Shown: in pieces, positions 1-4,397 of the stretch | How the letters are laid out: each line of letters begins with the position of its first letter | Position numbering within the stretch: the stretch's first letter is position 1 | NCBI GenBank assembly: GCA_934635515.1 | Contig: CAKTZK010000089.1 | Location: 1 to 5,274 of the forward strand | Direction: 5' to 3' | Length of the DNA: 5,274 nucleotides | Source of the DNA: an uncultured Oscillospiraceae bacterium | GTDB lineage: Bacteria; Bacillota_A; Clostridia; Oscillospirales; Oscillospiraceae | Position numbers and translations under genes: made by a program | The notes under the pieces: generated by a model | Told to the model about the DNA's origin: nothing | What the model saw: the letters and a program-made list of their open reading frames with translations, nothing else | Databases searched by the model: none

Positions 1-86
1 AGAATGCCGCACAGCTTAATCAGGTAGTGACAGATCTGCTGGAAGGAGCAGTCTCTGACACAACTGAAGAATCAAAAAACAAGTGA
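1..86 (+). CDS. C-terminal end of an unidentified protein (partial, 5' end outside window)
   Basis: A reading frame is open from the left edge (first full codon at base 3) and stops at TGA 84-86. It gives 27 residues beginning NAAQLNQVV and ending in a polar, charged tail (TTEESKNK). The stretch could be the end of an amphipathic helix followed by a disordered tail. This is too little to name a family. An Asn/Gln/Leu-rich end of this kind occurs in mobilisation-type DNA-binding proteins and in coiled-coil proteins, but that is a guess. The stop is followed by two inverted repeats (126-154 and 174-209), which suits the end of a transcription unit. Base composition is lower in GC than the operon beginning at 592, so this gene may belong to a different genetic segment. 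Confidence 0.5.
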   Translation, partial: NAAQLNQVVTDLLEGAVSDTTEESKNK

Positions 87-125
87 GCTCTGCGCATCAT
101 CAAGTTATTCTTGCTGTAATACACC

Positions 126-154
126 GATTTTTTGAAAGCAAATTTCAAAAAATC
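126..154. repeat. Perfect 12-bp inverted repeat with 5-nt loop
   Basis: GATTTTTTGAAA at 126-137 is exactly complementary to TTTCAAAAAATC at 143-154, with a loop of five bases (GCAAA). The stem is AT-rich and lies 40 bp after the stop of the upstream gene. It could be a weak bidirectional terminator (A and T tracts lie inside the stem), a protein-binding palindrome, or a structure near the end of a mobile element. The symmetry is certain; the function is not. Confidence 0.7.
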
Positions 155-173
155 CATAGTGTTGAGTTATGAC

Positions 174-209
174 AAAAAGAAAGACACCCATACGGGTGCC
201 TTTCTTTTT
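174..209 (+). terminator. Rho-independent terminator, probably bidirectional
   Basis: AAAAAGAAAG (174-183) pairs with CTTTCTTTTT (200-209). Between them CACCC (185-189) pairs with GGGTG (194-198) around an ATAC tetraloop, with a single A/C mismatch at 184/199. A GC core flanked by an A-tract and a T-tract is the classic layout of an intrinsic terminator that works on both strands. It most likely ends the transcript of the gene that stops at base 86. Confidence 0.8.
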
Positions 210-366
210 GGAGCACCACTTTTGCAGAGCAAAACCGGTTGCCTGCGGGTGATCTAACATGCAAGGGAAAGCGGACGAAGGTTTCTCCCGCACACATTGC
301 GTTCCTGCGATATGGGGGAGTGTCAACAACAAAACCTGTGGACAGCCACAAAACGCATCTGCCGTT

Positions 367-392
367 TCCGGCCCTCTGGGGCCGGATTTTTT
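367..392 (+). terminator. Strong GC-hairpin intrinsic terminator or attenuator
   Basis: TCCGGCCC (367-374) is exactly complementary to GGGCCGGA (379-386), with a TCTG loop and an immediate run of six T (387-392). It sits about 200 bp upstream of the first operon gene, and no open gene ends just before it. It therefore either terminates a small non-coding transcript from the 210-366 stretch or acts as an attenuator in a long leader of the operon. The CCCTC of its 5' arm (372-376) could instead pair with GAGGG at 418-422, the putative leader ribosome binding site, which gives an alternative fold. Confidence 0.75.
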
Positions 393-416
393 ATTTCAAA
401 AATTTGCAAAGAGACC

Positions 417-422
417 GGAGGG
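417..422 (+). promoter_or_regulatory. Ribosome binding site of the putative leader peptide
   Basis: GGAGGG stands five bases before a TTG codon at 428. It is a near-consensus Shine-Dalgarno in a region with no other gene start. GAGGG (418-422) is complementary to CCCTC (372-376) in the upstream terminator stem, so RNA folding could hide it. Confidence 0.4.
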
Positions 423-427
423 ATATC

Positions 428-456
428 TTGACAGAAAGATGGATTTTTGCTACTAT
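428..456 (+). promoter_or_regulatory. Sigma-A-type promoter candidate for the operon
   Basis: A perfect -35 TTGACA (428-433) is followed, after exactly 17 bp, by TACTAT (451-456), which matches four of six positions of the TATAAT consensus. Transcription would begin near 463 and read through hairpin 488-506 and both dyads before the first gene. The same bases also fit a short leader ORF starting at TTG 428. The two readings may be mutually exclusive, because a transcript starting near 463 would not contain the leader start. Confidence 0.5.
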
Positions 457-475
457 TTCCTTGATTATAGAATGA
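428..475 (+). CDS. Possible 15-residue leader peptide
   Basis: A short frame opens with TTG at 428 and ends at TGA 473-475, giving MTERWIFATISLIIE. It is preceded at five-base spacing by the strong ribosome binding site GGAGGG and followed 12 bases after the stop by a hairpin with a T-run (488-506). This order (binding site, short peptide, terminator-like hairpin, structural genes) is the arrangement of translation-controlled attenuators. Against it: the start is TTG, the codons show no run of a single regulatory amino acid, and a good promoter overlaps the same bases. I do not recognise the peptide. Confidence 0.3.
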   Translation: MTERWIFATISLIIE

Positions 476-487
476 CCTTACAGCGGG

Positions 488-506
488 ACCGCCGAATGCG
501 GTTTTT
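488..506 (+). terminator. Short terminator-like hairpin with T-run (attenuator candidate)
   Basis: ACCGC (488-492) pairs with GCGGT (498-502) around a CGAAT loop, and T continues to 506. The stem is only five pairs, so termination may be weak or conditional. It lies about 25 bases past the predicted transcription start near 463 and about 85 bases before the first operon gene, which fits an attenuator better than a gene-end terminator. Confidence 0.5.
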
Positions 507-517
507 CTGATACACGA

Positions 518-537
518 TGGTTAGTTTGCTCTAACCA
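518..537. promoter_or_regulatory. Operator-like dyad 1: TGGTTAG-N6-CTAACCA
   Basis: The half sites TGGTTAG (518-524) and CTAACCA (531-537) are perfectly complementary across a six-base centre, and the symmetry extends one more base each side (A517/T538). The centre-to-centre geometry suits a dimeric helix-turn-helix regulator such as a MerR, TetR or DtxR-type protein. The GGTTAG/CTAACC halves recall DtxR-type metal-regulator boxes, although the spacing here is longer than the classical box. It lies between the promoter candidate and the first gene. Confidence 0.5.
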
Positions 538-551
538 TATTTTACGGATGT

Positions 552-571
552 GGGTTAGATTGCTTTAACAT
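552..571. promoter_or_regulatory. Operator-like dyad 2, degenerate copy of dyad 1
   Basis: Aligned without gaps to 518-537, this segment matches at 15 of 20 positions, including GGTTAG and the centre TTGCT, and it retains a TTAAC right half. The two copies are 34 bp apart, slightly over three helical turns, so bound proteins would lie nearly on the same DNA face. The right half is imperfect, which suggests a weaker second site. It ends 20 bases before the preferred start of the first gene. Confidence 0.4.
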
Positions 572-578
572 TATGGCT

Positions 579-582
579 GGAG
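579..582 (+). promoter_or_regulatory. Ribosome binding site deciding the start of the first operon gene
   Basis: GGAG at 579-582 directly abuts an ATG at 583, which leaves no spacer for that codon. The in-frame GTG at 592 is nine bases downstream, a workable distance. This favours GTG 592 over ATG 583. Confidence 0.55.
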
Positions 583-591
583 ATGATCAGA

Positions 592-1236
592 GTGCAAAAA
601 CGCGCCGATTTCTGGGACAGAAATGCCAGGCTTTATGACCGCTTCATGCGCAAGGATCAGGCGGCCTATGAGCAGATGTACCAGCTGCTGCGCCCGGTGG
701 TGCGGCATAAGACCGTCCTGGAGCTGGCCACCGGCACCGGGCTTATCGCAAAGAACATCGTCAGCTGGGCGGACCACATCGAGGCCACGGACGCCTCCGG
801 AGAGATGATCGCCCAGGCAAAGGCGGAGAGCCACTCCGCCAAGCTGTATTTTTCCGTGCAGGACATGTTTCGCCTGCCCTATGCGGACGGGTCCTTTGAC
901 GTGGTGATCGTGTCCAACGCGCTGCACATTGTGCCCCATCCGGAAAAGGCCCTGCAGGAAATTCGCCGGGTGCTGAAGGACGGCGGCGTGCTGGCGGCGC
1001 CTACCTTCGTTCATGCGGAAAATTCGTTTTCCGGCAAGGTCCGGGCCTTTTTGATGAAGCTGGCGGGCTTTCCCCTGCACAGCAAGTGGACCGGGGAGGA
1101 ATACCTGTCTTTCCTGCGGGCAAACGGCTGGACGGTGCGAAAAAGCACGGTGCTGAAGGCGTCCTTTCCCCTCTGCTACACGGAGTGTGAAAAATCGGAA
1201 ACGCCTGCACGGGACTGTAAGGGGATGGAAATATGA
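592..1236 (+). CDS. Class I SAM-dependent methyltransferase (UbiE/type-11-like)
   Basis: The predicted 214-residue cytosolic protein has the Rossmann-like methyltransferase fold and should transfer a methyl group from S-adenosylmethionine to a small molecule. Counting from GTG 592, motif I is VLELATGTG (42-50), the acidic residue that binds the SAM ribose is D67 in ATDAS, the adenine-contacting acidic position is probably D91 in SVQDMF, and SFDVVIVSNALHIV (101-114) is the usual motif II/post-motif region. It ends in EIRRVLKDGG (123-132) and a C-terminal helical and strand part of the expected length. ATG 583 is an alternative start adding three residues, but the GGAG abuts it. The gene opens the operon, and its stop overlaps the next start by ATGA (1233-1236). 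The acceptor is unknown. The fold assignment is firm; a specific function is not supported. Confidence 0.9.
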   Translation: MQKRADFWDRNARLYDRFMRKDQAAYEQMYQLLRPVVRHKTVLELATGTGLIAKNIVSWADHIEATDASGEMIAQAKAESHSAKLYFSVQDMFRLPYADGSFDVVIVSNALHIVPHPEKALQEIRRVLKDGGVLAAPTFVHAENSFSGKVRAFLMKLAGFPLHSKWTGEEYLSFLRANGWTVRKSTVLKASFPLCYTECEKSETPARDCKGMEI

Positions 1237-2099
1237 AAGTGCTGGAATACGGGCAGGAGCATGATAAGACGCTGCTGTTTCTGCCGTGCACGGCGGAGCC
1301 GGCCTGGGCGTTTGCGGATTCGGTGGCGCTGCTGGCGCAGGTATACCATGTGGTGCAGATCGTCTACGACGGCCATGGCCAGACGGGGGAGGATTTCCTG
1401 TCCGTAGAGCGCACGGTGGACCAGGTGACGGACTGGCTGCACAGCCGCGGCATCACACATCTGGATGCTGCTTATGGCTGCTCCCTGGGCGGCGCGTGCC
1501 TGACGCGCCTGCTGGCGCTGGGAGAGCTCCCGGTGGACCGCGCCATCATTGATGCGGGCATTACGCCGTATCAGCTGCCGCTGCCGGTGCGCGGCGCTAT
1601 ATGCCTTGCCGATTGGGTGGGCTTCAAGCTCATGGCGGGCAGCCGAAAGCTGCTGGAGGCAGCCTATCCGCCCCAGCGGTGGACGCCGCCGGGACATGAT
1701 CCCGTGAAGGAGTATGACGCATTGGCGGCATATTTGAAAACCTATTCGGGCCGCACCATCCGCCATATTTTCTGGTCGGCAAACAACTACGCCTTGCCGA
1801 GAGAGCCGGCCGGGACGGACTGCCGCATGATCTACTGGTATGGCGACGAGGAGAAAAAGGCCCGGCGCAGAAATATCCGGTTTATCAAGGGATACTTCCC
1901 CCATATTCGGACCCGGGGCATCCCCAAAATGGACCACGCGGAGCTGGTGATGCTGCATCCGCAGGAGTTTTTCCGGCGTGCGATGGACTTTTTTACCCAT
2001 GCTCCCTGCGGGAATCCCGCTGGGCATCCTGAGACGGGCCGGGAGGAAACGCACGGCGAAAATACGGACTGTGAAATTTCAGAAAAGGAGCGCCTATGA
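1233..2099 (+). CDS. Alpha/beta hydrolase (first of two in the operon)
   Basis: The predicted 288-residue protein has the features of an alpha/beta-hydrolase: an N-terminal strand (TLLFLPCTAEPAW, 13-25), a nucleophile elbow GCSLG with Ser84 as the probable nucleophile, a candidate acid Asp205 in WYGDEE, and a candidate catalytic His235 in KMDHAEL. The usual HG oxyanion motif is replaced by LPCTAEP. No signal peptide or membrane segment is seen. The last ~30 residues (from about 257) are polar and lie beyond the normal end of the domain. They may be a real tail or a consequence of the frame running on to overlap the next gene. A good AAGGGG (1219-1224) precedes the ATG, which overlaps the upstream stop. 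It resembles the product of 3615-4388, including an LPV-x3-I-x-D-x-G stretch after the elbow. The substrate is unknown; an ester, lactone, thioester or amide would all be possible. Confidence 0.88.
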   Translation: MKVLEYGQEHDKTLLFLPCTAEPAWAFADSVALLAQVYHVVQIVYDGHGQTGEDFLSVERTVDQVTDWLHSRGITHLDAAYGCSLGGACLTRLLALGELPVDRAIIDAGITPYQLPLPVRGAICLADWVGFKLMAGSRKLLEAAYPPQRWTPPGHDPVKEYDALAAYLKTYSGRTIRHIFWSANNYALPREPAGTDCRMIYWYGDEEKKARRRNIRFIKGYFPHIRTRGIPKMDHAELVMLHPQEFFRRAMDFFTHAPCGNPAGHPETGREETHGENTDCEISEKERL

Positions 2100-2797
2100 A
2101 AGACAGCCAGCTGCAATTTGACCGGAAATGCCATGTGCTTTATTCCAAAGCCTGCAAGAGGGAGATCCTTGCGAAAATCGCGCTGCACTACCCTCCGGAG
2201 GACCGGGAGGCGGTCTGGGAGAGGGTGCAGCGGCAGTATGTGGACTTTCTCTCCGACTGGCGCACTGACCTGGGCGGCAGCAAGAATTTTCACAACGGTG
2301 TCGGCGGCACATACGACTGCATTGCCATACTCAGCTATTATGTGGCGTGCAAGGCCGTTACCTCCTTCCGGGAGATCGAGGAGATGGAGGAGAATCTGAT
2401 CCTGCCCGCCTTTCGTCGGCTGCGGTTTGTGGACTGCAACAAGCCGTTTTTCCGGAAGCTGATGTATAGGGCCTTTCTCAAGGCCAAGGCGGGCTGCGAC
2501 AGGTGGCACGACTATGAGATGACGGTGGCCCCTTATGAAAAGGATAAGCCCATTTATTATGAGTTTACAGCCTGCCCGGCGGCGGAGTTTGCCCTCCGTC
2601 ACGGGCTTACGGACATTATGCCCGCCCTGTGCAACGTGGACTTCGTCTCCATGGAGCTGATCCATGCAAGGCTGGTGCGCACGACCACCTGTGCCAACGG
2701 CTGCAAGTGCGACTATACCATCTGCGGCGACCGGGATCCCTATCTCAAGGATCATCCCGAGTACCGGGATGCGGCGGGGTATCGAAGAAATAAGTAA
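2096..2797 (+). CDS. L-2-amino-thiazoline-4-carboxylate hydrolase family protein
   Basis: The 233-residue product looks like the PF14196-type family, named for the enzyme that opens 2-amino-thiazoline-4-carboxylate on the way to cysteine. Most family members are uncharacterised. Visible features are an N-terminal helical part, then YEFTACPAAEFA with C160, the ALCNVDF segment with C179 and D182, and a cysteine-rich RTTTCANGCKCDY with C199, C203, C205 and D206, a conserved-looking cluster that fits the family's C-terminal pattern. These Cys/Asp residues could form the active site or bind a metal, which is interesting beside a metal transporter. No signal peptide or membrane segment is seen. The start ATG 2096 overlaps the previous stop by ATGA and has AAAGGAG (2084-2090) at a five-base spacing. 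The family assignment is from recalled motifs; the true substrate in this operon need not be a thiazoline. Confidence 0.72.
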   Translation: MKDSQLQFDRKCHVLYSKACKREILAKIALHYPPEDREAVWERVQRQYVDFLSDWRTDLGGSKNFHNGVGGTYDCIAILSYYVACKAVTSFREIEEMEENLILPAFRRLRFVDCNKPFFRKLMYRAFLKAKAGCDRWHDYEMTVAPYEKDKPIYYEFTACPAAEFALRHGLTDIMPALCNVDFVSMELIHARLVRTTTCANGCKCDYTICGDRDPYLKDHPEYRDAAGYRRNK

Positions 2798-2815
2798 CAG
2801 GCCCCCAGAAAGGAC

Positions 2816-3601
2816 GTGAAGGAGATGGAGGCGTTTGTCGGCATACTGATCCCGTTTCTGGGAACGGCACTGGGCGCAGGCTGTGTATTCTTTATGAAAA
2901 AGGCTCTGGGCGATCCGGTCCGTCGCGTTCTGGCGGGCTTTGCCGCCGGGGTGATGGTGGCCGCCTCTATCTGGAGCCTGCTGATCCCGGCCATAGAGCA
3001 ATCGGCGCATTTGGGTAAGGCTGCCTTCTTCCCGGCGTTTGCAGGCTTCTGGCTGGGGGTCCTGTTTCTGCTGGCGCTGGACCATCTGATTCCGCATCTT
3101 CACGTGGGCAGCGACCAGACGGAGGGCCCCAGGAGCGATCTCAGCCGCACGGCCATGATGGTCCTGGCAGTCACCCTGCATAATATCCCGGAGGGGATGG
3201 CCGTGGGTGTGATGTACGCGGGCTTTCTGTCCGGCGGCACGCAGATCACCGCCGCCGGCGCTTTGGCCCTGTCCCTGGGCATCGCCATCCAAAATTTTCC
3301 CGAGGGCGCCATTATCTCCATGCCCCTCCGGGCGGAGGGGGAGAGCAAGGGCCGGGCGTTTCTGGGCGGAGTGCTCTCCGGCGTTGTAGAGCCTGTCGGC
3401 GCGGTGCTTACCATGCTGGCCGCGCACCTTATTATCCCGGCGCTGCCGTATTTGCTGAGCTTTGCGGCGGGAGCCATGCTCTATGTGGTGGTGGAGGAGC
3501 TGATACCGGAGATGTCCCAGGGCCGCCACTCCAATGCGGGAACGGTTTTCTTCGCGGTGGGCTTTAGTCTGATGATGGTGCTGGATGTGGCATTGGGCTG
3601 A
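2816..3601 (+). CDS. ZIP-family divalent metal transporter (GufA/ZupT-like)
   Basis: The 261-residue integral membrane protein has about eight hydrophobic segments (roughly 5-27, 35-58, 69-90, 112-135, 143-168, 180-202, 204-226, 241-260). It carries the metal-site signatures of ZIP proteins: HNIPEG (122-127) in segment 4 and QNFPEG (159-164) in segment 5. Further candidate ligands or conserved acids are E192 in VEPVG and E227/E228 in VVEELIPE, and the short loop after segment 3 has H93 and H95. ZIP proteins import Zn(II), Fe(II) or Mn(II) into the cytosol; which metal is not readable here. The start is uncertain: GTG 2816 is given, but ATG 2825 directly follows GAAGGAG (2818-2824) and would remove three residues. 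The 18-bp gap after the previous stop is the longest in the operon. A transporter inside an otherwise enzymatic operon suggests a metal-requiring or metal-coupled pathway. Confidence 0.92.
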   Translation: MKEMEAFVGILIPFLGTALGAGCVFFMKKALGDPVRRVLAGFAAGVMVAASIWSLLIPAIEQSAHLGKAAFFPAFAGFWLGVLFLLALDHLIPHLHVGSDQTEGPRSDLSRTAMMVLAVTLHNIPEGMAVGVMYAGFLSGGTQITAAGALALSLGIAIQNFPEGAIISMPLRAEGESKGRAFLGGVLSGVVEPVGAVLTMLAAHLIIPALPYLLSFAAGAMLYVVVEELIPEMSQGRHSNAGTVFFAVGFSLMMVLDVALG

Positions 3602-3609
3602 AAAGGAGG
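3602..3609 (+). promoter_or_regulatory. Ribosome binding site fixing the start of the second hydrolase
   Basis: AAAGGAGG lies five bases before ATG 3615. The frame is open further upstream to ATG 3585, inside the transporter gene, but that codon has no comparable binding site, so 3615 is preferred. Confidence 0.85.
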
Positions 3610-3614
3610 AGATC

Positions 3615-4388
3615 ATGCGCTTTATAACTTTGGGGGATCGACAGAGCCCCGCGGTGCTGTTTTTCCATGCCATGGGTGTGACAGGGGAGAGCAGCCGGCC
3701 GGTGGCGGAATATCTGCAGGACCGGTTTTTCTGTATCCTGCCCACCTCCACGGTCTACTGTCCCGGACAGAGGTATACCGGCAAGGAAAATGAGGTGCGG
3801 CAGGTGGAGGACTTTCTGCGGGAGCAGGGCGTGGAGCGGCTGGCCCTGGTGGTGGCCTCCTCCATCGGCGCGGATCTGGCCATGGCCTTTCTAAGGCGGA
3901 CGGCTCTGCCGGTGGAGCATATCTATTTTGACGGCGGCCAGTTCGCCCAGATCGGAAAGGGTACCCGCCGGTTGATGACACCCTTTTTATATCTGGCCAT
4001 CAAGAGCCTGTACTGGACAAAGGGCGGCACGCTGAAAAAGATCCTCTGGTGCGATGACGAGAGCATCAAGCCCTACTTCATCGCGGCGGGCAGGGCCCTC
4101 CGCTATGGCAGCTTGCGCCGCCAGCTGGCGGACAGCCTGGAGGATAAGCCGCTGCCGCCGCTTCCGGAGGAGCAGCAGCGGCGCGCATATTTTGCCTTTG
4201 GCAGCGCCGAGGACCACTATAAGTACCGCGCGGCGGTGATGGAGGCCTACCCCCAGGGGCATTTCCCGGTATTTCAGGGGTATGACCACATGCAGTACCA
4301 GATCCGCGATCCCCGGGGCTTTTCGCAGATGCTTGCTTTCCTGATAGAGCGCGGTGATATACCGGATCTTCCCTTTGTCAGAAAGTGA
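3615..4388 (+). CDS. Alpha/beta hydrolase (second of two, divergent nucleophile elbow)
   Basis: The 257-residue predicted soluble protein has the alpha/beta-hydrolase layout: a first strand and oxyanion region VLFFHAMGVTGE (14-25), an elbow AxSxG reading ASSIG with Ser83 as likely nucleophile, a candidate acid in FGSAEDHY (E199 or D200), and a candidate catalytic His225 in GYDHMQY. The usual first Gly of GxSxG is Ala81 here, which is an acceptable small residue but a departure from the norm. It aligns by eye with the hydrolase at 1233-2099 around the elbow, the LPV-x3-I-x-D-x-G stretch after it, and the C-terminal region, so the two look like old paralogues that have diverged. It starts 13 bp after the transporter stop and ends 9 bp before the next gene. 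The substrate is unknown. A transacylase or lyase role rather than hydrolysis is possible in this fold. Confidence 0.88.
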   Translation: MRFITLGDRQSPAVLFFHAMGVTGESSRPVAEYLQDRFFCILPTSTVYCPGQRYTGKENEVRQVEDFLREQGVERLALVVASSIGADLAMAFLRRTALPVEHIYFDGGQFAQIGKGTRRLMTPFLYLAIKSLYWTKGGTLKKILWCDDESIKPYFIAAGRALRYGSLRRQLADSLEDKPLPPLPEEQQRRAYFAFGSAEDHYKYRAAVMEAYPQGHFPVFQGYDHMQYQIRDPRGFSQMLAFLIERGDIPDLPFVRK

Positions 4389-4391
4389 GGA
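4387..4391 (+). promoter_or_regulatory. Ribosome binding site deciding the start of the LCM-type methyltransferase
   Basis: GAGGA, partly inside the stop of the previous gene, directly abuts ATG 4392 but lies six bases before the in-frame ATG 4398. Spacing favours 4398, with the loss of two residues from the longer frame. Confidence 0.6.
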
Positions 4392-4397
4392 ATGTAT

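Larger units (their letters stand above)
87..591. other. Gene-free, structure-rich intergenic/leader region of about 505 bp
   Basis: No convincing full-length gene lies here. Reverse-strand frames are open across about 105-351 in two registers, but they lack a convincing start context and recognisable domains. The stretch is AT-richer than the operon and contains, in order: inverted repeat 126-154, terminator 174-209, a small TTTTGC/GCAAAA hairpin (220-234), a TGTGG/CCACA hairpin (337-350), terminator 367-392, the TTGACA/TACTAT promoter candidate and overlapping leader ORF (428-475), hairpin with T-run 488-506, and two related dyads (518-537, 552-571). The dense ordered structure suggests a regulated 5' leader plus the terminators of the upstream gene. 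The part at 210-366 is otherwise unexplained. Confidence 0.6.

Noticed and set aside
115..120. TGTAAT as a -10 element after the upstream gene
   Set aside because: No acceptable -35 hexamer is found at 16-18 bp upstream (sequence around 91-98 is GC-mixed and unlike TTGACA).
105..351. Two overlapping reverse-strand open frames (105-332 and 145-351)
   Set aside because: Neither has a recognisable domain, and both run through a terminator and an inverted repeat. They are kept only as a finding about the unexplained DNA, not as genes.
239..510. Forward open frames across 239-475 and 259-510
   Set aside because: They run through the 367-392 terminator hairpin and show no domain or plausible start. 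Only the last 15 codons of the first frame have a good ribosome binding site, reported as a possible leader peptide.
536..574. A second promoter within the dyads (CATATT or CATTAT as -10)
   Set aside because: The -10-like sequences match only partly and no -35 lies at 16-19 bp. An activator-dependent promoter remains possible but is not supported.
3585..3614. Earlier start ATG 3585 for the second hydrolase
   Set aside because: It lies inside the transporter gene without a ribosome binding site, whereas AAAGGAGG is correctly placed for ATG 3615 and the hydrolase fold begins there.
1832..3751. A long reverse-strand open frame of 639 codons
   Set aside because: It lies opposite the hydrolase, thiazoline-hydrolase-like, ZIP and second hydrolase genes. 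The ZIP gene in particular has unmistakable motifs on the + strand. Its translation is rich in His, Arg, Gln and Gly, with no domain, as expected for an antisense shadow in GC-rich DNA.
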